A stretch of DNA of 46,869 nt from Bacteroidaceae bacterium (lineage in GTDB: Bacteria; Bacteroidota; Bacteroidia; Bacteroidales; Bacteroidaceae), in contig JAFOCD010000098.1 of assembly GCA_017381475.1 (NCBI GenBank), forward strand, positions 1 through 46,869, written 5' to 3'. The translations under genes were made by a program, and so were the position numbers. The notes under the pieces were generated by a model that had not been told where the DNA came from, did not search any database, and saw nothing but the letters and a program-made list of their open reading frames with translations. Positions 24,510 to 33,365 of this stretch are shown in pieces; the stretch's first letter is position 1, and each line of letters begins with the position of its first letter.

Positions 24510-25556
24510 ATGGCACAGATGAATTTTGGCGGCGTGGTTGAAAACGTCGTGACACGCGAAGAATATCCATTGGCAAAGGCTTTGGAGACATTAAAGGATG
24601 AAACAATTGCAGTTATCGGCTATGGCGTACAGGGCCCAGGCCAGTCACTTAACTTGCGCGACAATGGTTTCAATGTTATCGTGGGACAGAGAAAGGACTC
24701 AAAGAGCTGGGACAAGGCTGTTGCCGACGGCTGGATGCCGGGCGAGAACCTCTTTGACATTGAGGAGGCATGCGAGAAGGCTACTATCATTGAGTACCTG
24801 CTCTCCGATGCAGGCCAGATTGCAGTGTGGCCTACAGTGAAGAAGCATCTTACCCCCGGCAAGGCACTCTATTTCTCTCATGGTTTCGGTATCACTTACA
24901 AGGAGCGCACCGGTATTGTTCCGCCTGCCGATGTGGATGTTATCCTTGTTGCTCCTAAGGGTTCGGGCACTTCACTTCGCCGCATGTTCTTGCAGGGACG
25001 TGGATTGAACTCAAGCTATGCGATCTTCCAGGATGCAACTGGCCGCGCATGGGACCGTGTGATTGCACTTGGTATCGGCGTGGGTTCGGGCTATCTGTTC
25101 GAGACCACTTTCAAGCGCGAGGTTTACTCTGACCTCACCGGTGAACGCGGTACATTGATGGGGGCTATCCAGGGTATCTTCGCTGCACAGTATGAGGTAT
25201 TGCGCAAGAACGGCCACACCCCTTCCGAGGCATTCAACGAGACTGTTGAGGAGTTGTCACAGAGCCTCATGCCGCTGATTTCGGAGAACGGTATGGACTG
25301 GATGTACGCGAACTGCTCTACTACTGCTCAGCGTGGCGCGCTCGACTGGTGGAAGAAGTTCCGCGATGCTACAATGCCGGTATTCGAGGATCTCTACAGC
25401 GAGGTTGCTGCCGGTAACGAGGCACAGCGCAGCATCGACACCAACTCACAGCCCGACTACCGCCAGAAGCTCGAAGAGGAACTCCGCGAGATGCGTGAGA
25501 CCGAGATGTGGCAGGCAGGAGCTGTTGTGCGCAAGCTCCGCCCCGAGAACAACTAA
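24510..25556 (+). CDS. ilvC: Ketol-acid reductoisomerase
   Basis: The 348-residue product begins MAQMNFGGVVENVV. The NADPH site is IAVIGYGVQGPGQSLNLRDN (residues about 33-52), with basic residues in the following VGQRKDSKSW. The C-terminal knotted domain contains the acidic metal-binding stretch SDLTGERGTLMGAIQG and ENGMDWMYANCSTTAQRGA. It performs the second common step of valine, leucine and isoleucine synthesis (acetohydroxyacid to dihydroxyacid) in the cytosol. It is a lone gene here, with its own promoter, a structured leader and a terminator. The threonine ammonia-lyase for isoleucine lies 6 kb downstream. Confidence 0.95.
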   Translation: MAQMNFGGVVENVVTREEYPLAKALETLKDETIAVIGYGVQGPGQSLNLRDNGFNVIVGQRKDSKSWDKAVADGWMPGENLFDIEEACEKATIIEYLLSDAGQIAVWPTVKKHLTPGKALYFSHGFGITYKERTGIVPPADVDVILVAPKGSGTSLRRMFLQGRGLNSSYAIFQDATGRAWDRVIALGIGVGSGYLFETTFKREVYSDLTGERGTLMGAIQGIFAAQYEVLRKNGHTPSEAFNETVEELSQSLMPLISENGMDWMYANCSTTAQRGALDWWKKFRDATMPVFEDLYSEVAAGNEAQRSIDTNSQPDYRQKLEEELREMRETEMWQAGAVVRKLRPENN

Positions 25557-25579
25557 ATGGGAGGATTCTGAATCAAATA

Positions 25580-25608
25580 AAAATGACCGGCATTTTGTCG
25601 GTCATTTT
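25580..25608 (+). terminator. Rho-independent terminator after ilvC
   Basis: AAAATGACCG (25580-25589) pairs with CGGTCATTTT (25599-25608), followed by more T. The remaining 150 bases before the next ATG show a degenerate -7 box, CAACTTTG at 25679-25686. Confidence 0.85.
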
Positions 25609-25765
25609 TTTATGCTTGCCGCATACAAAAAACATTAGAAAATATTTACATATCTCCACTTTTTTTAGCAACTTTGCACGAGATTGGGTTTGCTGTGCAA
25701 GGCTATTTACACACGGTTTGCGCCTCACTCCAATAATTGATTGTAAATTAACTTATTATATTACT

Positions 25766-28384
25766 ATGACTAAATTAACAAAATTTGCTGCACTCCTGTT
25801 GCTGTGTTTTGTTTCAGCAACAAACGCACAGGAAGCACAAGCTTTGAACGGGCAAGGTATGCTAAAGGAACAGCCGGCAAGGATGCTCCATGCCGACACC
25901 CTGCTCAACAAGACAAACACAGTTGACAACATTATTGTCATCAACGACGACAACGAATCCTACACATTCTCCGAAGGCCAGCTTGGCGAGGACGAGGATT
26001 TTGCAGGTACAACAGCCATGATTTCATCGAACGATGACTACTTCCTCTCCGAAGTCGGCTACCTCTTCAGCGCAATGCGTTTCCGCATCCGTGCTTACGA
26101 ATCACAGTACAACAATGTATATGCTAACGGCGTAATGCTCAACGATGCCGAAAGAGGACAGTTCAGCTACGGTATGATCGGCGGTCTCAACGATGCCACA
26201 CGCAACAAGGAGGGAGCCACATACACCGAGCACAATGGTTTCGGTATCAGCTCAATTGGCGGAGCAAGCAACATCAACATGCGTGCAAGCCAGTATGCAG
26301 CAGGCCACAAGGCTTCACTTGTAGGCTGTAACCGCAACTACCTCGCCCGTGTAATGTACACAGGTTCAACAGGTCTCATGCAGAACGGTTGGGCATTCAC
26401 TGGTTCGGCATCATACCGCTGGGCAAACGAGGGTGTCATCGAGGGTACATTCTACAACTCGGCAGCATATTTCCTTGCTGCAGAGAAGAAATTCAATGAC
26501 AGCCACAGCCTCTCAATCGCGACATGGGGTTCACCAACAGAGCGCGCACAGCAGGGTGCTGCTACAGAGGAGGCCTATTGGCTTGCCGGTAGCCACTACT
26601 ACAACCCTAACTGGGGTTACCAACAGGGCAAGAAACGCAACGCACGCGTTGTAAACTCATTCGAGCCTGCAATGATCATCACATGGGACTACACCATCAA
26701 CGACAAGATGAAGCTCACAACATCATTGTTCGGCAAGTACTCAATGTACAGCACATCGGCTCTCGGATGGAACGGCAACGCTGCCGATCCACGCCCCAAC
26801 TACTACCAGAACCTACCAAGTGCAGCCTATGATGTATGGGACTTGAACTACACTCCCACCGATGACGAGCTCGCCGACTACAACACACGCCTTGAGTACT
26901 GGAGATCGAGCAAGGCCAACCGCCAGCTCAACTGGGACTATATGTACTTTGCCAACCAACAGGCAAATGCCGCAGGCGGCGAGTGTCTCTACTATGTGGA
27001 GCGTCGTCACAATGATCAGCTGACATTCAACCTTGGTTCTACCCTCAACATCAACTACAACCGTTTCAACAAGGGTACCGTGGGCTTGCAGATTGGAACA
27101 ACAAAGGGAATGCACTACAAGACCATGGACGACTTGATGGGAGCAGACAAATATACCGACATCGACAAGTTCTCTGTCGGTGACTTCGGCCCTGGCAGCG
27201 ACCATGTACAGAATGATGTCGACAACCCCAACCGCCAGATTGGCGAGGGCGATGTATTCGGCTACAACTATGACCTTTTTGTAAACAAGGCAAGCCTTTA
27301 CTACCAACACCGTTTCGACAAGGGTATCTTCCACCTCTTTGGTGGTGCCAATGTCGATGGTACAACAATGGAGCGTTTCGGTCACATGCGTAACGGCCGC
27401 GCCATGGAGTTCTCAAAAGGAAGTAGCGGTGTTGCTACATTCCTTGGCGGTGGCGCGAAACTGGGCATGGTATTCACTTTCGACGCACACAACACACTGT
27501 CACTGGGCGGTGGTTACGAGAACCGTGCACCTCTCGCTTACAACTCATTCATCGCGCCCCGTATGCGTAACGACTTTGTTCCAGGCCTCACAAACGAAGA
27601 CATCTTCAATGCCGAGATGTCATACAGGTTCGAATATGGTCCTGTGACAGCAAAGGTTACCGGATATTTCACACAGTTCAACAACCTTGTTGAGCAGAGT
27701 GCGTTCTACAACGACCAGGAGTCACAGTTCACATACCTCACAATGACCGGCGTGAACAAGCGTCACTATGGCGGTGAGCTTGCAGTCGTATACAACATCA
27801 CATCTTCACTCTCGGTAAATGCTGTTGCATCGGTTGGTGATGCCGAGTACACAAACAATGCGAACGGTTTGCTCATCAGCGAGAACGAGAAGGTGTGGAA
27901 GAACGACCTTGTATATATGCAGGGCGTAAAAGCCGACGGCACCCCGCTCACAGCTGCAAGCATTGGCGTTGACTACAACATCAAGGGCTGGTACCTGAGC
28001 GCAAATGTAAACTACTACGACAGAATCTATGTAGACGCATCAAGATATGCACGCCTCCAAGAGATTGTTGGCGCACCAGTGACCGACATCACTACTGGCG
28101 AGGAGATTCTCAACATCCCCGAGCAATACAAGGGCAAGGGTGGTTTCATCGTTGACGCATCAATTGGCAAGAGCATCAGCCTGCGCGGTGGCAAGAAGCT
28201 GAACCTCAACCTCCAGCTGAGCAACCTGCTCAACAACACCAACATGATTACCGGTGGATACGAGCAGAACCGCGACGACAGCTATGCCGACGGTAGCGAG
28301 CGTACTTACAAGTTCTCAAAGAACCCATACCTCTACTATGCCAACGCATTCAACTTCTACCTGAATGTAGGTTTCCGTTTCTAA
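25766..28384 (+). CDS. TonB-dependent outer-membrane receptor
   Basis: ATG 25766 gives a good signal peptide (MTKLTKFAALLLLCFVSATN). An upstream extension to 25508 would run through the ilvC stop region and terminator and is rejected. The 872-residue chain has a plug-like segment (about residues 70-160, VYANGVMLNDAERGQFSYGM) and a long beta-barrel of aromatic alternating strands, ending in NVGFRF as barrel proteins do. There is no N-terminal carboxypeptidase-like repeat, so it is not SusC-type. It would import a ligand across the outer membrane with TonB energy. It heads an operon with two lipoproteins (24 bases, then 36 bases apart). The ligand is not readable. Confidence 0.82.
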   Translation: MTKLTKFAALLLLCFVSATNAQEAQALNGQGMLKEQPARMLHADTLLNKTNTVDNIIVINDDNESYTFSEGQLGEDEDFAGTTAMISSNDDYFLSEVGYLFSAMRFRIRAYESQYNNVYANGVMLNDAERGQFSYGMIGGLNDATRNKEGATYTEHNGFGISSIGGASNINMRASQYAAGHKASLVGCNRNYLARVMYTGSTGLMQNGWAFTGSASYRWANEGVIEGTFYNSAAYFLAAEKKFNDSHSLSIATWGSPTERAQQGAATEEAYWLAGSHYYNPNWGYQQGKKRNARVVNSFEPAMIITWDYTINDKMKLTTSLFGKYSMYSTSALGWNGNAADPRPNYYQNLPSAAYDVWDLNYTPTDDELADYNTRLEYWRSSKANRQLNWDYMYFANQQANAAGGECLYYVERRHNDQLTFNLGSTLNINYNRFNKGTVGLQIGTTKGMHYKTMDDLMGADKYTDIDKFSVGDFGPGSDHVQNDVDNPNRQIGEGDVFGYNYDLFVNKASLYYQHRFDKGIFHLFGGANVDGTTMERFGHMRNGRAMEFSKGSSGVATFLGGGAKLGMVFTFDAHNTLSLGGGYENRAPLAYNSFIAPRMRNDFVPGLTNEDIFNAEMSYRFEYGPVTAKVTGYFTQFNNLVEQSAFYNDQESQFTYLTMTGVNKRHYGGELAVVYNITSSLSVNAVASVGDAEYTNNANGLLISENEKVWKNDLVYMQGVKADGTPLTAASIGVDYNIKGWYLSANVNYYDRIYVDASRYARLQEIVGAPVTDITTGEEILNIPEQYKGKGGFIVDASIGKSISLRGGKKLNLNLQLSNLLNNTNMITGGYEQNRDDSYADGSERTYKFSKNPYLYYANAFNFYLNVGFRF

Positions 28385-28408
28385 TGAACCATATATAAAC
28401 AAAAAATC

Positions 28409-29236
28409 ATGAAAACAATTAAATATCTATCAATGCTTGCCCTGTCGCTCGTTATGGCAACATCCTGCATGAACGACTTTGACGAGCCAACATTTGAGCA
28501 GCCTCCATTCGGCAACAACGAGATTGGCGAGGCTACCCACACTATTGCCCAGTTGAAATCACAATATGCGACTATCATATCGGGCAACAGCGTTCAGGAG
28601 GTTACCGATGACATCATCATCGAGGGTGTAGTTGTAGCCAATGACGAGACCGGCAATGTATACAAGCAGTTCATTATCAATGACGAGACCGGTGCTATTA
28701 TAATAGGTGTAAATGACGTTGGTCTCTATGCAATGGTTCCCATCGGTCAGCGTGTACGCATCAACTGCAAGGGCCTTCATATTGGCGGCTATGGCAAGAT
28801 GGCACAGATTGGCGGACTTTACAACGGCAAAGTAGGACGCATGAACAAGAGTGTCTATCCAAAGCATGTGCGCCTCGTTGGAGCGCCCGATCTGAACCAG
28901 GCCGAGATGCAGCCGCAGGTCATTAATGAATCGTTCTTCACAAACGAGAACAAGAACAACCTTGCCAAGTTCGTACGCTTGGAGAACGTTACAATCACCG
29001 AGGCGAACGGCACAGAGTTGTGGGCTCCCGAGGAGAAGAAGAACAGCAGCAATGTTGTTGAGCGCAACATAAAGATGGGCAACACCAAGATTGTGCTGCG
29101 CATGAGCACATACGCCGATTTTGCAAACGAGCCAATCCCAAGCGGCAGCCTCAACATCAACGGTGTGATGACACGCTACAACGACTACTGGCAGTTTGTC
29201 ATCAGTTCAACAAATGACATTGAACAGGTAAACTAA
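28409..29236 (+). CDS. DUF5689 lipoprotein, OB-fold-like
   Basis: The 275-residue product has a lipobox ending at Cys20 (VMATSCMND). The middle, IIEGVVVANDETGNVYKQFI followed by INDETGAIIIGV, VPIGQRVRINCKGL and HIGGYGKMAQIGG, matches DUF5689. These proteins resemble the OB-fold modules of extracellular nuclease proteins and are common Bacteroidota surface lipoproteins. The C-terminus ends in SLNINGVMTRYNDYWQFVI. It is the second gene of the receptor operon and probably sits on the outer face of the outer membrane beside the receptor. A nucleic acid ligand is inferred from the fold only. Confidence 0.8.
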   Translation: MKTIKYLSMLALSLVMATSCMNDFDEPTFEQPPFGNNEIGEATHTIAQLKSQYATIISGNSVQEVTDDIIIEGVVVANDETGNVYKQFIINDETGAIIIGVNDVGLYAMVPIGQRVRINCKGLHIGGYGKMAQIGGLYNGKVGRMNKSVYPKHVRLVGAPDLNQAEMQPQVINESFFTNENKNNLAKFVRLENVTITEANGTELWAPEEKKNSSNVVERNIKMGNTKIVLRMSTYADFANEPIPSGSLNINGVMTRYNDYWQFVISSTNDIEQVN

Positions 29237-29272
29237 TAACAAACAATTTATAATTAACTAAAATCTATTACT

Positions 29273-31405
29273 ATGAGATTCAAAAAGCTATTATTTGCAG
29301 CACTCAGCGTATTCGCTTTTGCTGCATGTAACGACACTCCTGAGTCACCTTACAACCCCGGTGGTGGTACAGGCGGTGGCGGTACAACAACTAACGGTTT
29401 CGCATACATTAACGAAACCTTTGCAACAAGTCTTGGTGCCTTCACAACCCAGCAAGAGGTTGGCAACTATGCTTGGAAACACGAAGTATACAACAGCAAC
29501 GGTTATGCGAAAGCATCAGGTTTTGCAAATGGTGCTAGCCAGAATGCAATCAGCTGGTTGATTTCTCCTTCTTTTGACCTAAGCAAAGAAACAAAGGCTT
29601 ATGTTTCTTTTGAATATGTCATTAATAAAGGTGAAATATCTGCCGCAGCAACAAACCACAAGCTCATGGTCACTAGCGAATATACAGGTGATGCGACAAC
29701 AACAGAGTGGACTGAAGTTGACTTTGGAGCTGTAAACAACAACAGCTGGAGCTTCCAAAAAACAGGCAATGTAAGCCTGCCTATTGATTTTATTGGAGCT
29801 GAAAATGTTGTCATTGCATTCAAATACATCTCTACAACAGAGACATCAAGTACATGGGAAGTAAACAATGTCCTCGTTACTGGCGAAGTTGGTGCAACTG
29901 AAGAGTACAACCCTGTTGTCAACAAGCCATCAATCGAGGGAGAAAACCTATTGGAGAATTCAGGCTTCGAGGCATGGGAAAACAACAAGCCACTAGGTTG
30001 GGGTCTGACAGTTACAAACGGCACATACAGCCAGTCTTCTGAAGCTAACTCAGGCGTTGCATCTGTTCTCATTGAAGGCAATGCGTCATCAAACAAGCGT
30101 TTGGCTTCAAAAAGTTACACACTCAAAGCCGGCACATACACACTTGCTGCATATTTCAAGAGCACAGGTGATGCCGCAGGCCAGTTCCGTCTTGGATATG
30201 CAAAACTTACAGACGGAGTTGTTGCTGACACACAGAACGACTACATCTACATCACAAGCGCAGCACAGGTTCCTTCAGCATGGGGACAGTCATACGAAAG
30301 TTTCACACTTGAGACAGAGACAGAGATTGCCATAATCATCATGAATTCCAAATATGGTTCAGGTGCGTCAATTCTTGTTGACGATGTAACACTCACAACA
30401 ACCGACGGCGGTATCGTTGAGGGCACAGGAAGTGAAGAGCCCGAAACACCGGAGACTCCAGCCGGCACATACATCAGCGAGGCATTCACAAACGGTTTCG
30501 GTGCTTTCACAACACAGGAGACTGTAGGTGACTATGCATGGGTATCAGATGCACAGTATGGCGCAAAGGCTTCTGGTTATGCCAACGGTGCAAGCCAGGA
30601 TGCAGAGAGCTGGCTCATTTCACCTGCTATTGATTTCACAAACGAGACAGCGGCATACATCGCATTCGACTATGTAATCAACAAGGGTGATGCAAGCGCA
30701 GCTGCTGCAAACCACAAGCTTCTCATCACAAGCAACTACACAGGTGATGTTGCAACAACAGAGTGGACCGAGATCAACTATGGTGCAGTAAACAACAACA
30801 GCTGGACATTCCATAACACAGGCAACATTGCACTCCCCGAGTCAATGATGGGTAAAGACGCTGTTGTAATTGCATTCAAGTATATGTCAACAACAGCCAA
30901 CTCAAGCACATGGGAAATTAAGAACGTAGTTGTTGCAAGCGGCACAGGTGCAACACCCGAGCAGCCAGAGACACCAGACACTCCTGACACACCAGCAGCA
31001 GAGGCAGGCGTATTCGACTTCACAAACCCAGAGGGTCTTACACCATCAGTTGAGCGCGCTACAGTTGCAGCAGGTTCAGCACAGGGCGCATGCGTTGAGT
31101 TCAGCGACATCACATTCACTAACGGCAATGTTTCAGTGAACGTGGCACAGGGTTCTGCAAGCACACCTGTAAGACTCTGGACAAGAACAGGCGGCGATGT
31201 TGAATTGCGTACATACAAGAACTCTACAATTACCATAAGCGTCAGCGAGGGTACAATGTCAAGCATTGTATTCGAGGGTGGCAAGGTTGGCACAATGAGT
31301 GCAAGCACAGGTTCATTCAGCGCAGGTACATGGAGCGGTGATGCACAGAGCGTTACATTCTCTGTTACAGGCACTCTCAACATCCAGAAGCTTACTGTTA
31401 AGTAA
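29273..31405 (+). CDS. Modular surface lipoprotein with two choice-of-anchor-J-like modules
   Basis: The 710-residue lipoprotein has a lipobox at Cys19 (AFAACND) and a Gly-rich linker. Two homologous beta-sandwich modules (about residues 42-205 and 395-565) share the pattern WLISP.fDl..ET.AY..F.YVINKG and WTE..fGAVNNNSW, resembling choice-of-anchor J domains. Between them lies a CBM-like module (ENLLENSGFEAWENNKPLGW to ASILVDDVTLTT). The C-terminus (from GVFDFTNPEGLTPS) is a further unassigned beta-domain. A Pro-, Glu- and Thr-rich linker separates each. It is the third gene of the receptor operon and likely displays binding modules on the surface. The two copies may be a recent internal duplication. 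Confidence 0.78.
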   Translation: MRFKKLLFAALSVFAFAACNDTPESPYNPGGGTGGGGTTTNGFAYINETFATSLGAFTTQQEVGNYAWKHEVYNSNGYAKASGFANGASQNAISWLISPSFDLSKETKAYVSFEYVINKGEISAAATNHKLMVTSEYTGDATTTEWTEVDFGAVNNNSWSFQKTGNVSLPIDFIGAENVVIAFKYISTTETSSTWEVNNVLVTGEVGATEEYNPVVNKPSIEGENLLENSGFEAWENNKPLGWGLTVTNGTYSQSSEANSGVASVLIEGNASSNKRLASKSYTLKAGTYTLAAYFKSTGDAAGQFRLGYAKLTDGVVADTQNDYIYITSAAQVPSAWGQSYESFTLETETEIAIIIMNSKYGSGASILVDDVTLTTTDGGIVEGTGSEEPETPETPAGTYISEAFTNGFGAFTTQETVGDYAWVSDAQYGAKASGYANGASQDAESWLISPAIDFTNETAAYIAFDYVINKGDASAAAANHKLLITSNYTGDVATTEWTEINYGAVNNNSWTFHNTGNIALPESMMGKDAVVIAFKYMSTTANSSTWEIKNVVVASGTGATPEQPETPDTPDTPAAEAGVFDFTNPEGLTPSVERATVAAGSAQGACVEFSDITFTNGNVSVNVAQGSASTPVRLWTRTGGDVELRTYKNSTITISVSEGTMSSIVFEGGKVGTMSASTGSFSAGTWSGDAQSVTFSVTGTLNIQKLTVK

Positions 31406-31424
31406 TCAACAGTTTTCACATTTT

Positions 31425-31456
31425 AAAATGCGATGGGCAACAGCTCATCGCATTTT
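31425..31456 (+). terminator. Terminator of the receptor operon
   Basis: AAAATGCGATG (31425-31435) pairs with CATCGCATTTT (31446-31456), followed by T. The 10-base loop holds GGCAACAGCT. Confidence 0.85.
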
Positions 31457-31551
31457 TTGTATATACGGCATTCAAGGACACCCTACTACTTCATTTTCCA
31501 CTTTTTTGGTAAAAAAATATGCCAATCTGTAAATTATAACAAAAATGGTTG

Positions 31552-31559
31552 TAAATTTG
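31552..31559 (+). promoter_or_regulatory. -7 element of threonine ammonia-lyase
   Basis: TAAATTTG fits TAnnTTTG exactly, 42 bases before ATG 31601. The -33 region is poor (TCTG at 31526-31529, spacer 22). Confidence 0.5.
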
Positions 31560-31600
31560 CGAAACGAGTAAATACGAAATTACATTTAAACAATAATACA

Positions 31601-32797
31601 ATGCTTACACTCGACAAAATCTATCACGCATCGTACGTCCTCAAGGACGTGGTACGTCGCACAGAGCTCATTCCGGCTCCCTATTTGAACAAGAAGGGTA
31701 ACGTATTCCTCAAGCCCGAGAACTTGCAGTTGACCGGTTCGTTCAAGGTACGCGGTTCATACTACAAGATTTCACAGCTTTCGGCCGAGGAGAAGGCAAA
31801 GGGTGTTATCGCCTGCTCTGCCGGTAACCACGCTCAAGGCGTTGCGTTGGCAGCGACAAGAAACGGCATCAAGTCAACAATCTGCCTCCCAGACTGTGCG
31901 CCAATCTCAAAGGTTGAAGCAACAAGAGGATATGGTGCTGAAATATGCCTTGTTGAAGGTGTATATGATGATGCTTACAAGCGTGCAATTGAGTTGCGTG
32001 ACGAGATGGGTTACACATTCATCCATCCATTCGACGACATCGACGTAATTGCAGGTCAGGGCACAATTGGTCTTGAGCTCATCGACCAGATGAAGGATGT
32101 AGAGGTTGTTGTTGTGCCCATCGGTGGCGGTGGCCTCATCTCGGGTGTTGCATTTGCTTTGAAATCATTGAACCCGAACATCAAGGTATACGGTGTTCAG
32201 GCTGCCGGTGCTCCAAGCATGAAGAACTCAGTTGAGCACAAGCAGATTGAGCGACTTGACTCTGTTTCGACAATTGCCGACGGTATAGCAGTGAAGCAGC
32301 CGGGCGAGAACACATTCAACTTCTGCAGCCAGTATGTCGACGGCATTGTAACCGTAACAGACGATGAGGTTTCATCGGCTATCCTCTCAATGCTTGAGCA
32401 CCAGAAAATCATCACCGAGGGAGCAGGTGCCGTTGCAGCAGCAGCTGTAATGTTCGACAAGATTCCTGTTGAGGGCAAGAACGTAATCTGCGTTGTATCA
32501 GGTGGTAACATTGATGTGAATATCCTTGACCGTGTAATAAAGCGTGGTCTCTTCACATCGGGCCGCTCTGCCCTCCTCAAGGTCGAGCTTCTTGACAAGC
32601 CCGGACAGCTGGTACAGGTGTCAAAAATCATCGCCGACCTTGGCGGTAACGTGATTGGTGTGCACCACGAGCGTACAAACGCCAACACAGGCGTTACAGG
32701 TTGCTGGATACGCATAGACCTTGAGACACGTAACTTCGAGCACATCAACAAGATCAAGGCCGCTTTGACAGCTGCCGGTTTCAATATTCTTGATTAA
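31601..32797 (+). CDS. ilvA: Threonine ammonia-lyase
   Basis: ATG 31601 gives a 398-residue enzyme that starts at the family's usual N-terminus; upstream frame extension through the terminator is rejected. The PLP lysine is Lys49 in LTGSFKVRGSYYK, and the phosphate loop is GGGGLISG. A C-terminal ACT-like domain begins at about residue 325 (ALLKVELLDKPGQLVQVSKI). The length and single ACT domain resemble the shorter TdcB-like enzymes rather than the long E. coli IlvA. It deaminates threonine to 2-oxobutanoate, the first committed step to isoleucine. It is followed 20 bases later by ridA in one operon. Confidence 0.92.
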   Translation: MLTLDKIYHASYVLKDVVRRTELIPAPYLNKKGNVFLKPENLQLTGSFKVRGSYYKISQLSAEEKAKGVIACSAGNHAQGVALAATRNGIKSTICLPDCAPISKVEATRGYGAEICLVEGVYDDAYKRAIELRDEMGYTFIHPFDDIDVIAGQGTIGLELIDQMKDVEVVVVPIGGGGLISGVAFALKSLNPNIKVYGVQAAGAPSMKNSVEHKQIERLDSVSTIADGIAVKQPGENTFNFCSQYVDGIVTVTDDEVSSAILSMLEHQKIITEGAGAVAAAAVMFDKIPVEGKNVICVVSGGNIDVNILDRVIKRGLFTSGRSALLKVELLDKPGQLVQVSKIIADLGGNVIGVHHERTNANTGVTGCWIRIDLETRNFEHINKIKAALTAAGFNILD

Positions 32798-32817
32798 CCA
32801 TTAAAAACAAAATAACT

Positions 32818-33192
32818 ATGTTGAAGAAAGTTTATACAAGCAATGCTCCTGAGGCCATCGGCCCATACTCACAGGCTATCATCTGTGGCAATATGTTGTT
32901 CACATCGGGTCAGATTCCCATCAACCCTGCTACAGGCAATGTTGAGGCCGAGGGCATCACAGACCAGGCTACTCAGGTAATGAAGAACCTCTCAGCAGTT
33001 CTTGCCGAGGCTGGTACATCATTCGAAAAGGTTGTAAAGACAACATGTTTCCTCAGCGATATGGCAGATTTTGCTGCATTCAACGCTGTATACGCAGAGT
33101 ATTTCACAAGCAAGCCTGCGCGCTCATGTGTTGCAGTAAAGACACTCCCAAAGAACGTTCTCGTTGAGGTTGAGGTAATTGCCGAAATCTAA
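32818..33192 (+). CDS. ridA: RidA family enamine/imine deaminase
   Basis: The 124-residue protein is a YjgF/RidA monomer. The catalytic Arg102 (PARSCVAV) and Glu117 (NVLVEVEVIAEI) are present, with IGPYSQA and FTSGQIP as further signature. RidA hydrolyses reactive 2-aminoacrylate and 2-aminocrotonate made by threonine ammonia-lyase and related PLP enzymes, sparing the cell from enzyme damage. Its position 20 bases after ilvA makes the pairing direct. A terminator follows. Confidence 0.93.
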   Translation: MLKKVYTSNAPEAIGPYSQAIICGNMLFTSGQIPINPATGNVEAEGITDQATQVMKNLSAVLAEAGTSFEKVVKTTCFLSDMADFAAFNAVYAEYFTSKPARSCVAVKTLPKNVLVEVEVIAEI

Positions 33193-33217
33193 CAAGAAGT
33201 TTATCTAAAGAAACCAT

Positions 33218-33249
33218 AAAAAAGCCTTTGCCACAGCAAAGGCTTTTTT
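33218..33249 (+). terminator. Terminator of ilvA-ridA
   Basis: AAAAAAGCCTTTG (33218-33230) pairs with CAAAGGCTTTTTT (33237-33249) around CCACAG. Confidence 0.93.
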
Positions 33250-33288
33250 TATACCCCTCTATGTTTTCAAATTTCCATTTTTATTTAC

Positions 33289-33296
33289 TATCTTCG
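33289..33296 (+). promoter_or_regulatory. Possible -7 element for the kdsD-to-SIMPL gene run
   Basis: TATCTTCG, the TTCG-type -7 box, 70 bases before ATG 33366. At the -33 position there is TTTC (33265-33268) with a 20-nt spacer. Confidence 0.5.
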
Positions 33297-33365
33297 CAGT
33301 AATGTAACTGTGTAACTTCTTTCAAAGAGAGGACACCGCATATAAGGAATTCAAAAATAAGATAT

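Noticed and set aside
25508..25765. Longer N-terminus for the TonB receptor
   Set aside because: It would overlap the end of ilvC and cross its terminator; the ATG at 25766 gives a proper signal peptide.
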